Source of the DNA: Silicimonas sp.
GTDB taxonomy: Bacteria > Pseudomonadota > Alphaproteobacteria > Rhodobacterales > Rhodobacteraceae
DNA length: 64,000 nt
Assembly: GCA_022824525.1 (NCBI GenBank)
Contig: JAJDZT010000119.1
Coordinates: forward strand, 22,557-86,556
Direction: 5' to 3'
The translations under genes and the position numbers were made by a program. This document shows positions 28,108 to 36,821 of this stretch, piece by piece. Within the stretch, counting starts at the first letter, position 1; the number at the start of each line of letters is the position of its first letter. The notes below the pieces were generated by a model. The model was given only the letters and a program-made list of their open reading frames with translations, was not told where the DNA came from and did no database searches.

Positions 28108-29445
28108 TCAGTCGACCGCCAGGCCGGATGGCACTTCACTTGGCCGCCCGAGCGGGCGATCCAACGCGGTCTGGCCGGTCAGGCTTTGCAGAAATGCGAC
28201 AAGTGCCGCGACATCATCATCTGCGAGCGCGATGGGTTCGATATCAAGTGCGCGGGCCTGACGTGCCATCTCGCGCGCATCGCTTTGCACGATGAAATCC
28301 GCGCGTTCCAACCATTCGGCGGCAGGCAGGCGAGCGTCCGAGCGTTGCCACGCGTTGCGCGAACCAATGGGATCCAGATGGTGGCGCACCATGGCTTCGA
28401 GCGTGGGAAACGCGCCGTTGTGACCATATGGCGACGTGAGCGCCACGTTTCTGAGCATGGGGGTCCGAAACCGGTAGGCGTCTTCGAGGCGATCACTTTC
28501 CCCCATACGCCCAACGTCTCTGGGTTGGGGGTCGAAGCGACGGGTCTTGCCGGGTCCAAAGGCTGGGAGACCGAGTGCATGAAATTCCTGATCGCTTAGA
28601 AGCGGTCCGCTGTGACAGCTCGCGCAGCCGACCTCACCGTAGAACAGGTCGAGGCCACGGGCGGCCTCTGCCGTGAGAGCCGCTTCGTCCCCGGCCAAAT
28701 GCTTGTCGAACGGACTGTCGTGGTTTCGCCATTCCGTGCCGATGAACGCGGCAAGCGCATTCGCAATCTCGACAATGGTCACCTGCTCTGGCGCTTCAAT
28801 GTGATCGAACGCGTCGACGAACAGCTCTCCGTATTCGGGGATGATCCGCACACGCTTCGCAAGAATTGGCCACGCATTGTCGATACGGTCGTTTACCGCG
28901 CCTGAGACTTCGTTTTCTTCCGGGTCGCCCGCCATCTCGAAACGAGCCGTCAATGGGAACACGGCCTGTGCCGCGAGGATGGTTTCCAGACCCTGCGGCA
29001 GCCATTCCTCGGCCGGGGAGTTGAAGCCGTTTCCGTAGAGGTCCGAGGTTTCCAGCCGTCCGTCGTGGAACATCACGCGGATGTCCTTTGCGCCGAGGTT
29101 CCAGAGTGCCGGGGCATTGCGCGGGATGCGCTTGCGGATGCGATCTTGTGCCGATTGACTGACACGCTTCGGGCCAAGCCCTTCGCCGCCTTCGCCGATG
29201 CCGAGGGAAAGCCCGTCCGTCCCGCCAAGATCGTGGTGGTGGCAGGTGCCGCAGGAGATGTTTCTGTTACCGCTCAGGATCTTGTCATAGAACAGAAGCT
29301 GGCCGAGCTTGGCTTGCGCCGCGTCAAATTGGATGAAATCGTTGTCCGTGAGCGGCTTTGGCAGAGCGGCGTCCGACCGCGGTGGTTCGACAGCAAAAGC
29401 CGGCAATGCAAGACACAGGGCAAAGATATGAAACAGACGATTCAT
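28108..29445 (-). CDS. Di-haem cytochrome c peroxidase/MauG-family protein
   Basis: From ATG 29445 the product is 445 residues with a signal peptide (MNRLFHIFALCLALPAFAV), so it is periplasmic. Two CxxCH haem c sites are present, CGTCHHH near residue 65 and CASCHSG near 260, in the order of bacterial di-haem peroxidases and MauG-like enzymes. The region 'TPMLRNVALTSPYGHNGAFPTLEAMV' is the conserved distal-site segment. It probably reduces peroxide with electrons from a small cytochrome c, or oxidises a protein substrate. A longer in-frame reading upstream has no signal peptide. Its start codon region overlaps the divergent Sel1-repeat gene by 18 bp. Confidence 0.9.
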   Translation of the reverse strand: MNRLFHIFALCLALPAFAVEPPRSDAALPKPLTDNDFIQFDAAQAKLGQLLFYDKILSGNRNISCGTCHHHDLGGTDGLSLGIGEGGEGLGPKRVSQSAQDRIRKRIPRNAPALWNLGAKDIRVMFHDGRLETSDLYGNGFNSPAEEWLPQGLETILAAQAVFPLTARFEMAGDPEENEVSGAVNDRIDNAWPILAKRVRIIPEYGELFVDAFDHIEAPEQVTIVEIANALAAFIGTEWRNHDSPFDKHLAGDEAALTAEAARGLDLFYGEVGCASCHSGPLLSDQEFHALGLPAFGPGKTRRFDPQPRDVGRMGESDRLEDAYRFRTPMLRNVALTSPYGHNGAFPTLEAMVRHHLDPIGSRNAWQRSDARLPAAEWLERADFIVQSDAREMARQARALDIEPIALADDDVAALVAFLQSLTGQTALDRPLGRPSEVPSGLAVD

Positions 29446-29913
29446 GCTTTGATTTTGGCAGGTTGCATGGCCCTTGCAACCCCGGTTTTCGCGGAAATCG
29501 AGGAAGCGCGTGATCTGATGGAGGCCGGCCGTTTCGAGGAAGCACGGGAGGCGCTTTTGCCTGCAGCGCGTTCGGGTAATGCGGATGCGGAGGAGTTGAT
29601 CGGCGTGATGTATGCGCTTGGTCTTGGCGTCGAGCGTGATCCGGAACGCGCTTTCGAGTGGTATCTCAGGTCGTCGATGAAAGGGCACCCGGGGGCTCAG
29701 TCCGGCGTCGGTTGGTACTATGAAGTTGGGCTTGGAATGCCTGCGCCTGATCTGGTGCGGGCCTACATGTGGTACGCGTTGTCAGCCATTGGGGGAGACC
29801 CGGATGCTGCGATTTCGCTGGAGGAGGTCGTTAAGAAGATGACCCCGGAGGAGATCGCACGAGCACAGGTCTTGATCGATGACTACAAGCCTTGGATGTA
29901 TCCTTTTCGTTGA
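29428..29913 (+). CDS. Exported Sel1-like repeat protein
   Basis: This 161-residue protein begins with a signal peptide (MKQTIHALILAGCMALATPVFA) and then has Sel1/TPR-type repeats: 'DAEELIGVMYALGLGVERDPERAFEWYLRSSMKG' and 'GAQSGVGWYYEVGLGMPAPDLVRAYMWYALSAIGG'. Such repeats mediate protein-protein contact, and small periplasmic members are common in proteobacteria. It starts at ATG 29428, after CAGGGCAAAG. The first 18 bases are also the start of the peroxidase gene on the other strand. Confidence 0.85.
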   Translation: MKQTIHALILAGCMALATPVFAEIEEARDLMEAGRFEEAREALLPAARSGNADAEELIGVMYALGLGVERDPERAFEWYLRSSMKGHPGAQSGVGWYYEVGLGMPAPDLVRAYMWYALSAIGGDPDAAISLEEVVKKMTPEEIARAQVLIDDYKPWMYPFR

Positions 29914-29940
29914 ACTCCACACCCGGCGGATCGCGCGAGC

Positions 29941-30636
29941 TTATGCGGCAAGTTGTGTGGCAAAGCGTTTGAGTTCGCCGGTCTTCGGGTCGCGAATTGG
30001 TTCTGCCGAGTACTGCGCAATGTACGCACGCCTTGGGGCGTCGGTCGTGTTCGGACCCGAGCGGTGAAGTGTCACCGACGAAAAGGCGACCACTGATCCC
30101 GCGCCACATTCCATCGGTGTGCCGGTCTCGTCACCGAAGTAGCCATTAAGCTCATTGGTGTCGTCCTGCCATTCATGCGGATCGATGCCGGATTGGGCGT
30201 CAATGTCGCGCGGCAGAAGGTAGACGCAGCCATTTGCTTCGGTCGTGTCGTCCAGGGCCATCCAGACCGTCACGTAGGGCAAGTGGTCGAAACCGACATA
30301 GGCGCTGTCCTGATGCCAGGCGAAACTGGCGCCGTTGCCCGCGCCTTTGACAACAAACTGCTCGTTGAAGAGGAAAGGTTCGGCTCCAAGGCAGCGCCGC
30401 GCAATATCCGCCATGGTTTGGCCAAGGACGAAGTTTTCGAGCGCCGGGAAATCACGATGCCGGTGGCGAAGGAACCGGCGGGCGTCGCCCAAGCCAATCG
30501 TGTGCATGCCTTCGCCGCCATCCTCTGCGGGCTCTGCCAGCAGAACATCGCATGTTGTTCGCAGGGTTTCCAACTCGCCAGAAGAAAGCCCATTCTCGAA
30601 AATGGTGTAGCCGTTGCGACGGTAACTGTCAGTCAT
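29941..30636 (-). CDS. Phytanoyl-CoA dioxygenase (PhyH) family Fe(II)/2-oxoglutarate oxygenase
   Basis: The 231-residue double-stranded beta-helix enzyme has a clear facial triad: His and Asp in WHQDSAY (about residue 107) and the distal His in SVTLHRSGPN (about 186), with the 2-oxoglutarate-binding Arg in PRRAYIAQY. Relatives hydroxylate acyl-CoAs, ectoine, or sugar- and peptide-like compounds; the substrate cannot be called. AAGGAGATATTGGC precedes ATG 30636, fixing the start downstream of an in-frame extension. It is divergent from an AraC-type regulator across 70 nt, which probably controls it. Confidence 0.87.
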   Translation of the reverse strand: MTDSYRRNGYTIFENGLSSGELETLRTTCDVLLAEPAEDGGEGMHTIGLGDARRFLRHRHRDFPALENFVLGQTMADIARRCLGAEPFLFNEQFVVKGAGNGASFAWHQDSAYVGFDHLPYVTVWMALDDTTEANGCVYLLPRDIDAQSGIDPHEWQDDTNELNGYFGDETGTPMECGAGSVVAFSSVTLHRSGPNTTDAPRRAYIAQYSAEPIRDPKTGELKRFATQLAA

Positions 30637-30652
30637 GCCAATATCTCCTTTC

Positions 30653-30704
30653 CTTGCATTAGACAGCATTATTGGGCCATGACTTTGCATATTATACTTT
30701 GCAT
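30653..30704. promoter_or_regulatory. Repeated (T)TTGCAT half-sites between phyH and araC genes
   Basis: CTTGCAT (30653–30659) and two identical ACTTTGCAT copies (30682–30690 and 30696–30704, 14 nt apart) all read the same way in the short divergent spacer. Direct repeats of this size at near-helical spacing are typical AraC/XylS-family operators. The last copy nearly touches the regulator's start codon. Confidence 0.5.
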
Positions 30705-30706
30705 TT

Positions 30707-31519
30707 ATGGTCGATTTGATGCCGCATCCGCTTGTTGCACCGGAGCCGGGCGGATTGTGCTGGAAACGTTCCGACCGGCGGCGACCGGGGCGCGGTGCGG
30801 AAGCTCACCGGGAGTTGGTGGTGCTGCTCGGCTTGTCGGGGCGCGCGCGCTATCTGATGGATGGCGCGGTGCAGGAGTTGGAGAGGGGCGTGCTGCTCTG
30901 GGCCTTCTCAGGTCAGGCGCATGTCTTGCTGTCGGATGAGCCGGAATTCGATATGTGGGTGTTCCTGATTTCTGACCGTGTGCTGCCGACAGGCGAAGGC
31001 TCCGCGCTGCCCCCTGTGGCGTGGCACGAGGAGGGCGGCGTAGCCCCCCGGCGTCTGCAAGACAGCGCCTTGCGCGAACTCGATGGCACTGCAGAAGTCA
31101 TTCGAAGCGAACCGTGCCCGGTTGCACGGCGCACGGGCTTGCGCTGGTGGCTCTACCGCGCCTGGGGTCACTGGCAAGCGGCTGCAGAGACGGCGACGCG
31201 GCGGGTCCATCCAGCCGTCGAACGCGCGGCGCGGATACTCAGAGCTTCACCCGAGACGGCTTTGCCGGAACTGGCGCGTGAAGCGGGACTGTCTCAAAGC
31301 AGGTTGGCGCGTGTTTTCAAGGCCGAAATCGGTGTGTCATTGGTCGATTTCCGGACGGATCAAAAATTGGAGCGGGTGGACAGCCTGATGCGCACCAAAC
31401 GCACGACACTGACGACGGCGGCCTTGGATGCCGGCTTTGGGAGTTACTCGCAGTTCTTTCGTGTCTTTCAATCACGTCGTGGCGTGTCCCCACGGGTGTT
31501 TTTCCGAGAAAGAGCTTAG
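30707..31519 (+). CDS. AraC-family transcriptional regulator
   Basis: The 270-residue protein has an N-terminal cupin-like sensing half ('HRELVVLLGLSGRARYLMDG') and a C-terminal double helix-turn-helix of AraC type ('LPELAREAGLSQSRLARVFKAEIG', then 'TTAALDAGFGSYSQFFRVFQSRRGVSPRVF'). It probably senses a small ligand and controls the divergent PhyH oxygenase, and perhaps the TRAP genes nearby. A hairpin, ACGGCGTT (31522–31529) with AATGCCGT (31538–31545), follows its stop. Confidence 0.9.
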   Translation: MVDLMPHPLVAPEPGGLCWKRSDRRRPGRGAEAHRELVVLLGLSGRARYLMDGAVQELERGVLLWAFSGQAHVLLSDEPEFDMWVFLISDRVLPTGEGSALPPVAWHEEGGVAPRRLQDSALRELDGTAEVIRSEPCPVARRTGLRWWLYRAWGHWQAAAETATRRVHPAVERAARILRASPETALPELAREAGLSQSRLARVFKAEIGVSLVDFRTDQKLERVDSLMRTKRTTLTTAALDAGFGSYSQFFRVFQSRRGVSPRVFFRERA

Positions 31520-31551
31520 ACGACGGCGTTTTTTCAGAATGCCGTTGCCGC

Positions 31552-31579
31552 AAAAAAAACGGGCGCCCGAAGGCGCTCG
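31552..31579 (-). terminator. Rho-independent terminator of the TRAP operon
   Basis: On the minus strand, GAGCGCC-TTCG-GGCGCCC forms a stable UUCG-type tetraloop hairpin, and a run of eight T follows. It lies 20 nt beyond the dctP stop. Confidence 0.9.
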
Positions 31580-31600
31580 TTCTGTTGTATTCATCGAAGA

Positions 31601-32665
31601 TCAGTTCAATTCGTTGGCGCGGATCGCGTCCAATTCGGCTTCTGCCTCGGCCACCGCTTCCGTCAGTGCGTTGAAGATTTCTTCGCCGCCGTCAACGTTG
31701 CTTTTGAACCAGTCAAACACTGGAGCAGCAGCTTCCTTGAGGGCCTGCTTTTCGGCCGGTGTCGGAACGTAGATGTCACCGCCACCTGCTGCGAAGTCCT
31801 GATACGCCTGGATCGACTTCCGCTTCGGGGATGCGAATGTCGCCTGCTGAAGCTGGTAGAAACCGTCAAGCACCACGCGACGCAGGTCTTCCGGCATGGA
31901 CATGAACTTCTCGTTGTTCATGAACCAGAGCGCGCCCATGTAGGCATGGCCATCAAGCGTGATGTACTGAAGGCCCGCATCCGGGAACTTCATGCCCATG
32001 ATGTCGGTGATGCCGTTCTTGGAGCCTTCGACAACGCCGGTCTGGAACGAGGTGAAGAGTTCCGGCCACGGGATCGGCGTCGGTGCGGCACCCAGTGCTT
32101 TCACCAACTCTTGCGGAAGGTCGGCGACGACGGTCCGGATCTTTAGGCCTTCCATGTCGGCAGGCGAGGTGATGCGCTTCTGCGTGTTGGCGAAGTTGCG
32201 CCAGCCGCCGGTGTTTCCGATCGTCATCAGACGAACGGCGCCACCGCTGGTTTCTTTCACCATTTCCTGCATCTTGGTGACAAAGGGCGATCCGTTGGCC
32301 AGAGCCATTTCTGCCACGCGGTCATCCGCCATCAGGTAAGGCAGGTCGAGAACCTGAACGAAGGGGAAGACGTTTGCGGTGCCGCCCGAGGTCTGGATGA
32401 CGACGTCGATGTTTCCGTCAGCCACACCGGCGAGGCATTCCGACCCGTTCGAGCAAAGCTGCGTGCCGATGAAAAGCTCAACTGCGATTGCGCCGTTGGA
32501 TGCCTGTTCGACATGGTTCTTGAAGACAATGAGGCCATCATAGTCTTCGTCGTTCTCGTTCGAGTTGGCGGTTGCGCGCAGCGTGAAGTCCTGCGCTTGC
32601 GCCGCAAGGGCAGAGCCCGCCAGCATGGTCGCCACCATGAGCGATTTGGTTAGTCCTTTCAGCAT
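31601..32665 (-). CDS. dctP: TRAP transporter substrate-binding protein (DctP family)
   Basis: The 354-residue periplasmic protein has a signal peptide (MLKGLTKSLMVATMLAGSALAAQA). DctP-family features are 'NHVEQASNGAIAVELFIGTQL' and 'MEGLKIRTVVADLPQELVKALGAAPTPIPWPELFTSFQTG', the latter holding the carboxylate-binding Arg. It delivers an organic acid to the DctQM membrane complex. A 'CSNGSECLAGVADG' insert with two cysteines follows the usual helix. The order Q–M–P puts the binding protein last, next to a strong terminator. The ligand is unknown. Confidence 0.93.
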   Translation of the reverse strand: MLKGLTKSLMVATMLAGSALAAQAQDFTLRATANSNENDEDYDGLIVFKNHVEQASNGAIAVELFIGTQLCSNGSECLAGVADGNIDVVIQTSGGTANVFPFVQVLDLPYLMADDRVAEMALANGSPFVTKMQEMVKETSGGAVRLMTIGNTGGWRNFANTQKRITSPADMEGLKIRTVVADLPQELVKALGAAPTPIPWPELFTSFQTGVVEGSKNGITDIMGMKFPDAGLQYITLDGHAYMGALWFMNNEKFMSMPEDLRRVVLDGFYQLQQATFASPKRKSIQAYQDFAAGGGDIYVPTPAEKQALKEAAAPVFDWFKSNVDGGEEIFNALTEAVAEAEAELDAIRANELN

Positions 32666-32697
32666 GTCTTACTCCCTGTTGGACATTATTGAGTTGG

Positions 32698-34191
32698 TTA
32701 TTCAACGAATCCCGTCAGGCGTGGGATCGTCATGGATATTGCCGGGAAATATGTGATCAGGAAGATCACCAGGATCTCGACGGCGAGGAAAGGCAGGATG
32801 GCCTTGGCGATTGTCTCGACTTTCTCTTTCGAGACGGAGGACGCCACAAATAACACGAGCCCCATGGGCGGCGTCGCGAGGCCGACAGTCAGGTTCACGC
32901 TCATGATGATGGCGAAGTGGACCGGGTGGACACCGATATCGGTGAAGATCGGTCCGAGGATTGGCCCGAGAATGATGATTGCGGGGCCAGCATCGAGGAA
33001 CATCCCCACGATGAACAGAAGGATGTTGATGAGGAACAGGAGAACATAAGGATTCTCCGACAGGCTGAGAATGTACTCTGCCAATATCTGCGGTGCATAT
33101 GACAGGGACACGACGGTTTTGAACGCCATGGCCGCGCCGACGAGGAGCAGCACCACGGCGGATGTCATTGCGGAACGGCTGAGGACTTCGGGCAAGTCCT
33201 TCAGTGTCATCGTGTTAAGGACGAAGAAGGCGACAATGATCGCGTAGAAGACGGCGACGGCTGCGGCTTCCGTTGGCGTGAAGACACCGAGGAGAATGCC
33301 GCCCAAGATCAGGATCGGGGTTTGAAGCGGCACGACAGCCCGCTTGGTCACCGTGCGGAAGTCCGGGTCGACCGTCTTGCGGAGGCCTATGAGCAGGAAA
33401 TGCGCGGCTATGACGCCGACAATGAACGTACCCCAAACGATGGCCGCGCTGGCGTCATCTCCGCTCGCAATGCCGGTTGTGCCGCGCAGGATCGCGAAGA
33501 ACACCCAGCCGAGGTTAAGGCGGAGCAGCACGAAGCTTGCCCAGTGTTCTTTTGCCGTAAGTTCCTGGCCCTTCTTGACGATCCGTTCGGCCTTGGGAAG
33601 GTCGTAGCGGTTCGCGAGAAGCCGTACGACAAGCATCAGGCCGAGACCGACCATGATGCCGGGCACAATGCCTGCGAGGAAAAGCGCGGCGACGCTTTCG
33701 CCCATGACATAGGCGTAGATGATCATGATGCCCGAGGGCGGTATGATGGGTCCGATGACCGAGCTTGCCGCCGTCACCGCTGCCGCGAAACGGCGGGTAT
33801 AGCCTTGGCGCTCCATTGCCGGGATCAGCATGGAACCAAGCGCGGATGTGTCGGCCACGGCGGATCCCGAAAGGCCTGCGAAAAGCATCGAGGACAGGAT
33901 GTTCACATGGGCGAGGCCGCCGCGCAGATGTCCCATCAAGGCTTGGGAGAACTCAACGAGGCGCTCAGTGATGCCGCCCTTGTTCATCAGTTCGCCCGCC
34001 AGCATGAAGAACGGAATGGCCATCAGCGGAAAGCTGTCCATACCGTTGTAAACGTTGCGGTAGAGAAGCGTGATGTCCTTTTCCTGACCGCTCATCCAAA
34101 GAAGGATGCCCGGGGCGGCGAGCAGGCCGAAGAAGACCGGCAGGCCGATCATCAGGAAAATCAGAAAGACGGGGAGGAACCAGATCAGCAT
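32698..34191 (-). CDS. dctM: TRAP transporter large permease (DctM)
   Basis: The 497-residue integral membrane protein has at least twelve hydrophobic segments. DctM-family markers are 'PFFMLAGELMNKGGITERLVEFSQALMGHLRGGLAHVN' and 'SAVADTSALGSMLIPAM', and near the C-terminus 'VGLATPPMGLVLFVASS'. A polar loop with 'KKGQELTAKEHWASF' in the middle is longer than in the smallest DctM proteins. Together with DctQ it forms the Na+-coupled channel. It is separated from dctQ by 6 nt and from dctP by 32 nt. Confidence 0.94.
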   Translation of the reverse strand: MLIWFLPVFLIFLMIGLPVFFGLLAAPGILLWMSGQEKDITLLYRNVYNGMDSFPLMAIPFFMLAGELMNKGGITERLVEFSQALMGHLRGGLAHVNILSSMLFAGLSGSAVADTSALGSMLIPAMERQGYTRRFAAAVTAASSVIGPIIPPSGIMIIYAYVMGESVAALFLAGIVPGIMVGLGLMLVVRLLANRYDLPKAERIVKKGQELTAKEHWASFVLLRLNLGWVFFAILRGTTGIASGDDASAAIVWGTFIVGVIAAHFLLIGLRKTVDPDFRTVTKRAVVPLQTPILILGGILLGVFTPTEAAAVAVFYAIIVAFFVLNTMTLKDLPEVLSRSAMTSAVVLLLVGAAMAFKTVVSLSYAPQILAEYILSLSENPYVLLFLINILLFIVGMFLDAGPAIIILGPILGPIFTDIGVHPVHFAIIMSVNLTVGLATPPMGLVLFVASSVSKEKVETIAKAILPFLAVEILVIFLITYFPAISMTIPRLTGFVE

Positions 34192-34197
34192 CTCTCG

Positions 34198-34785
34198 TTA
34201 CTCCGCCATGATTTCTTCTTCCGGGGGCAAGAGGCTTTTCACCTCGCCACCCAGCATTTCGATCAGTGCGCGCAAGATCAGCTCGATATTGACGATCAGA
34301 AGCAGACACACGCCGACAAAAAGTGAACTCATCATCCACCAGCGCGGCACTCGGAACCACTCCGAGAAGTCAATGGACACAGGCAGGTAGAGCGACGCGG
34401 TCGCGAACTTGGCGTTGAAGCCGGTCAGTTCTTTGAGGCCAATAGGGAGCGCAACCGCCAGAACGGCCGCCGAAATGACGAGCAGGATCAGTGCCAAGGC
34501 ACGGCCAAGCTTGTGTGGAAGTGCCTCGATCAACATGTCGATCGCAACGAAGCCGCCACGGCGAAACGCCATTGGTGCCATCAGGCCTGTCATCCAGAGC
34601 ATCATGAAGCGCGCTGCTTCATCAGGCCAGGGAAGCGCATTGTTCAGGATGTAGCGAAAGAAGACCTGCGTCAGTATGGCCAAAACCATGAGACCGATGG
34701 CTACGATCGATATCCACCGTCCGATGGGCAATACGATGTCGTTCCACGTCTGGAACGGCCAAAGCAGACCACGCAACAGCGCCAT
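34198..34785 (-). CDS. dctQ: TRAP transporter small permease (DctQ)
   Basis: The 195-residue protein has four membrane helices and the DctQ signature 'LPWPDEAARFMMLWMTGLMAPMAFRRGGFVAIDML', in which acidic and arginine residues contact the large subunit. It is first in a dctQ–dctM–dctP operon. The upstream spacer holds an 11-base direct repeat that may be an activator site. Confidence 0.9.
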   Translation of the reverse strand: MALLRGLLWPFQTWNDIVLPIGRWISIVAIGLMVLAILTQVFFRYILNNALPWPDEAARFMMLWMTGLMAPMAFRRGGFVAIDMLIEALPHKLGRALALILLVISAAVLAVALPIGLKELTGFNAKFATASLYLPVSIDFSEWFRVPRWWMMSSLFVGVCLLLIVNIELILRALIEMLGGEVKSLLPPEEEIMAE

Positions 34786-34869
34786 TAGGCGTCCTCCCTG
34801 GTCCGGTCGTTGCTTGCCGGACTCGATTTTTGCACTGTCAGCGTTTCACGCGGCTCTGTAAAGAGCAAT

Positions 34870-34890
34870 GTGTAGCAATCGTGTAGCAAT
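34870..34890. repeat. Direct repeat GTGTAGCAAT x2, 11 bp apart, upstream of dctQ
   Basis: GTGTAGCAAT occurs at 34870–34879 and 34881–34890 in the 155-nt gap before the TRAP operon. The phasing of one helical turn and the position about 85–105 nt upstream of dctQ suggest a regulator-binding site; the regulator is unknown. Confidence 0.45.
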
Positions 34891-34940
34891 TTTCGAGAGA
34901 GACTGCTTGCGCGCTATATTATGTGAATTTTTACAATGGC

Positions 34941-35930
34941 TTATGGGGTCAGGAGGATTTTGCCGTGATGTGTAGCAGATTCCATCAACTCATGGGCCTT
35001 TTGTGCGTCGGCAAGGGGAAGAGTTGTGTGCGTGACGGGTCGCAGTTTTCCGGACTGGAAGAGTGGCCATGCCTTTTCCGTAAGTTCAGCTGCAATTGCA
35101 GACTTGAAGGCATCCGGGCGTGAGCGGAGTGTCGAGCCGGTGTACTGCAGTCGTTTCAGCATCACGGGCATCAGATTTATCTCGACTTTCGATCCCGCGT
35201 TGAAGGCCAGTTGAATGATGCGGGCGTCGTGGCGCGCGGCCTTGATGTTCTTTGCGATGTAGTCGCCACCGATAATGTCGAGAATAATGTCCGCACCGCC
35301 AGCCGCACGAACCACCTCGACAAAGTCCTCGTCCTTGAAGTTGATTGCGCGATCGGCTCCAAGATCGGTAACGAAGTGAGCGGCGGCATCATCCGCCACG
35401 GTGGTGAAGATGTTCAAGCCATGGGCGCGGCCAAGCTGAATGGCTGTCGAGCCGATTCCGCCCGCCCCGCCGTGGATCAGGAAGTTTGCGCCGTCCGGAA
35501 TTCCCGCATTGTGAAACACGTTCGACCAGACGGTGAAGTAGGCTTCCGGTAGCCCTGCCGCGTCTGTTTCGTCCACTCCGTCAGGCACCGGCAGGCAGTG
35601 TGTGGCATCGACTGAAACATATTCGGCGTAACCTCCACCATTGGTCAGGGCAGTCACGCGATCGCCCGCCTTCCATGATGTAACGTCAGAGCCGGTGCCG
35701 ACGACTTCGCCCGACACTTCAAGGCCGAGAAGCGGTGAGGCCCCTTCCGGTGGCGGGTAATGGCCGCGTCTCTGCACGAGGTCAGGGCCGTTCACGCCTG
35801 CTGCGGTTACTTTGATAAGCACTTCGTGGTTGCGGGGGGCTGGAACCTCCACCTCGGTCAGTTCCAGAACGTCGGGCGCACCCGGTTCGCGCATGTCGAC
35901 GGCGCGCATCGTTTTAGGCAGATCAGTCAT
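34941..35930 (-). CDS. NAD(P)H–quinone oxidoreductase, zinc-independent MDR (PIG3-like)
   Basis: The 329-residue medium-chain dehydrogenase/reductase lacks the structural zinc lobe. The N-terminal catalytic domain shows GVNGPDLVQRRGHYPPPEGAS and LGLEVSGEVV, and the Rossmann domain has LIHGGAGGIGSTAIQLGRA (about residues 145–163). This is the pattern of the TP53I3/PIG3 quinone oxidoreductase group. It starts 12 nt after the sucD-like gene and so is probably the third gene of the ligase operon. A role in that pathway is not obvious; relief of reactive carbonyls or quinones is possible. Confidence 0.88.
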   Translation of the reverse strand: MTDLPKTMRAVDMREPGAPDVLELTEVEVPAPRNHEVLIKVTAAGVNGPDLVQRRGHYPPPEGASPLLGLEVSGEVVGTGSDVTSWKAGDRVTALTNGGGYAEYVSVDATHCLPVPDGVDETDAAGLPEAYFTVWSNVFHNAGIPDGANFLIHGGAGGIGSTAIQLGRAHGLNIFTTVADDAAAHFVTDLGADRAINFKDEDFVEVVRAAGGADIILDIIGGDYIAKNIKAARHDARIIQLAFNAGSKVEINLMPVMLKRLQYTGSTLRSRPDAFKSAIAAELTEKAWPLFQSGKLRPVTHTTLPLADAQKAHELMESATHHGKILLTP

Positions 35931-35942
35931 ACCTTGGTCTTG

Positions 35943-36821
35943 TCACGCGCGACCGGTGGCAGCAAGGACCTCGGTTACGACATCGGGCGGTGTGTCGGCA
36001 ATTCTGGAGCCTGCAGACCTGAGACGTGCGATCTTGTCGGCGGCGGACAGACCGCCGACCGCAGACAGTGTTCCGGCATGCCCCATGCGACGACCCTCCG
36101 GCGCGTGGCGCCCCACGACGAGCGACACAACCGGTTTGCCATAGCTCTCCGACGCGAGATAATCGGCGGCTTCTTCTTCTTCGCGGCCTCCGATTTCGCC
36201 AATGAGGACGACGGCTTCGGTGTCGTCGTCTTCCCGGAACAACTTCAGGCAATCCGCGAAGCCGATACCGTGTAGCGCATCGCCACCAATTCCAACGGTG
36301 GTTGACTGGCCCAAGCCTGCGGCCGAGCAATTCGCAAGTATTTCCGAGGTGAGCGAGGCCGAGCGTGAGACGATTCCGACACCGCCGGCTTTGGCCTCTT
36401 TCGTCGGCATGACGCCGATCTTGCATTGTTCGGGGGTCAGAATGCCTTGGCTGTTGGGGCCGATCAGGACAGTCTTTGACCCATTGAGCGCGCGTTTCAC
36501 GCGGGCCATGTCGTGTTGCGGTACGCGTTCGGTAACGCAGACAACGACGTCGAGCTCCGCCTCGATTGCTTCAATCATGGCGTCTGCGGCGTTCGGGGCC
36601 GGTACAATAACAAGGCTGGCATTTGCGCCGGTCTCCGACTTGGCGGAGGCAACGTCGTGGAACATGGGTAATCCAAGATGGCTGGTGCCGCCGCGTCCTG
36701 GACGAACGCCACCCACATAGTTGGTGCCGTATCGCATGCCCTGATCGGCATAGAAGGTTCCCGCGCGACCGGTCATGCCCTGAACGATCACCTTTGTGTC
36801 TTTGTTGACGAGGATGGACAT
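35943..36821 (-). CDS. SucD-like ADP-forming acyl-CoA ligase alpha subunit (divergent paralogue)
   Basis: The 292-residue protein has the succinyl-CoA synthetase alpha layout: a CoA-binding Rossmann domain (VIVQGMTGRAGTFYADQ) and a ligase domain with the phosphohistidine in RRMGHAGTL (His near residue 248). Departures from genuine SucD are visible: the conserved GPNCPG reads GPNSQG (near 120), and GIVSRSGTLTYE reads GIVSRSASLTSE. Such changes mark paralogues with other acids as substrate, for example malate (MtkB) or sulfoacetate. It overlaps the beta-subunit gene by one base (TGATG) and is first to be suspected as part of the oxalate/serine-cycle region. The substrate is not proven. Confidence 0.85.
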   Translation of the reverse strand: MSILVNKDTKVIVQGMTGRAGTFYADQGMRYGTNYVGGVRPGRGGTSHLGLPMFHDVASAKSETGANASLVIVPAPNAADAMIEAIEAELDVVVCVTERVPQHDMARVKRALNGSKTVLIGPNSQGILTPEQCKIGVMPTKEAKAGGVGIVSRSASLTSEILANCSAAGLGQSTTVGIGGDALHGIGFADCLKLFREDDDTEAVVLIGEIGGREEEEAADYLASESYGKPVVSLVVGRHAPEGRRMGHAGTLSAVGGLSAADKIARLRSAGSRIADTPPDVVTEVLAATGRA

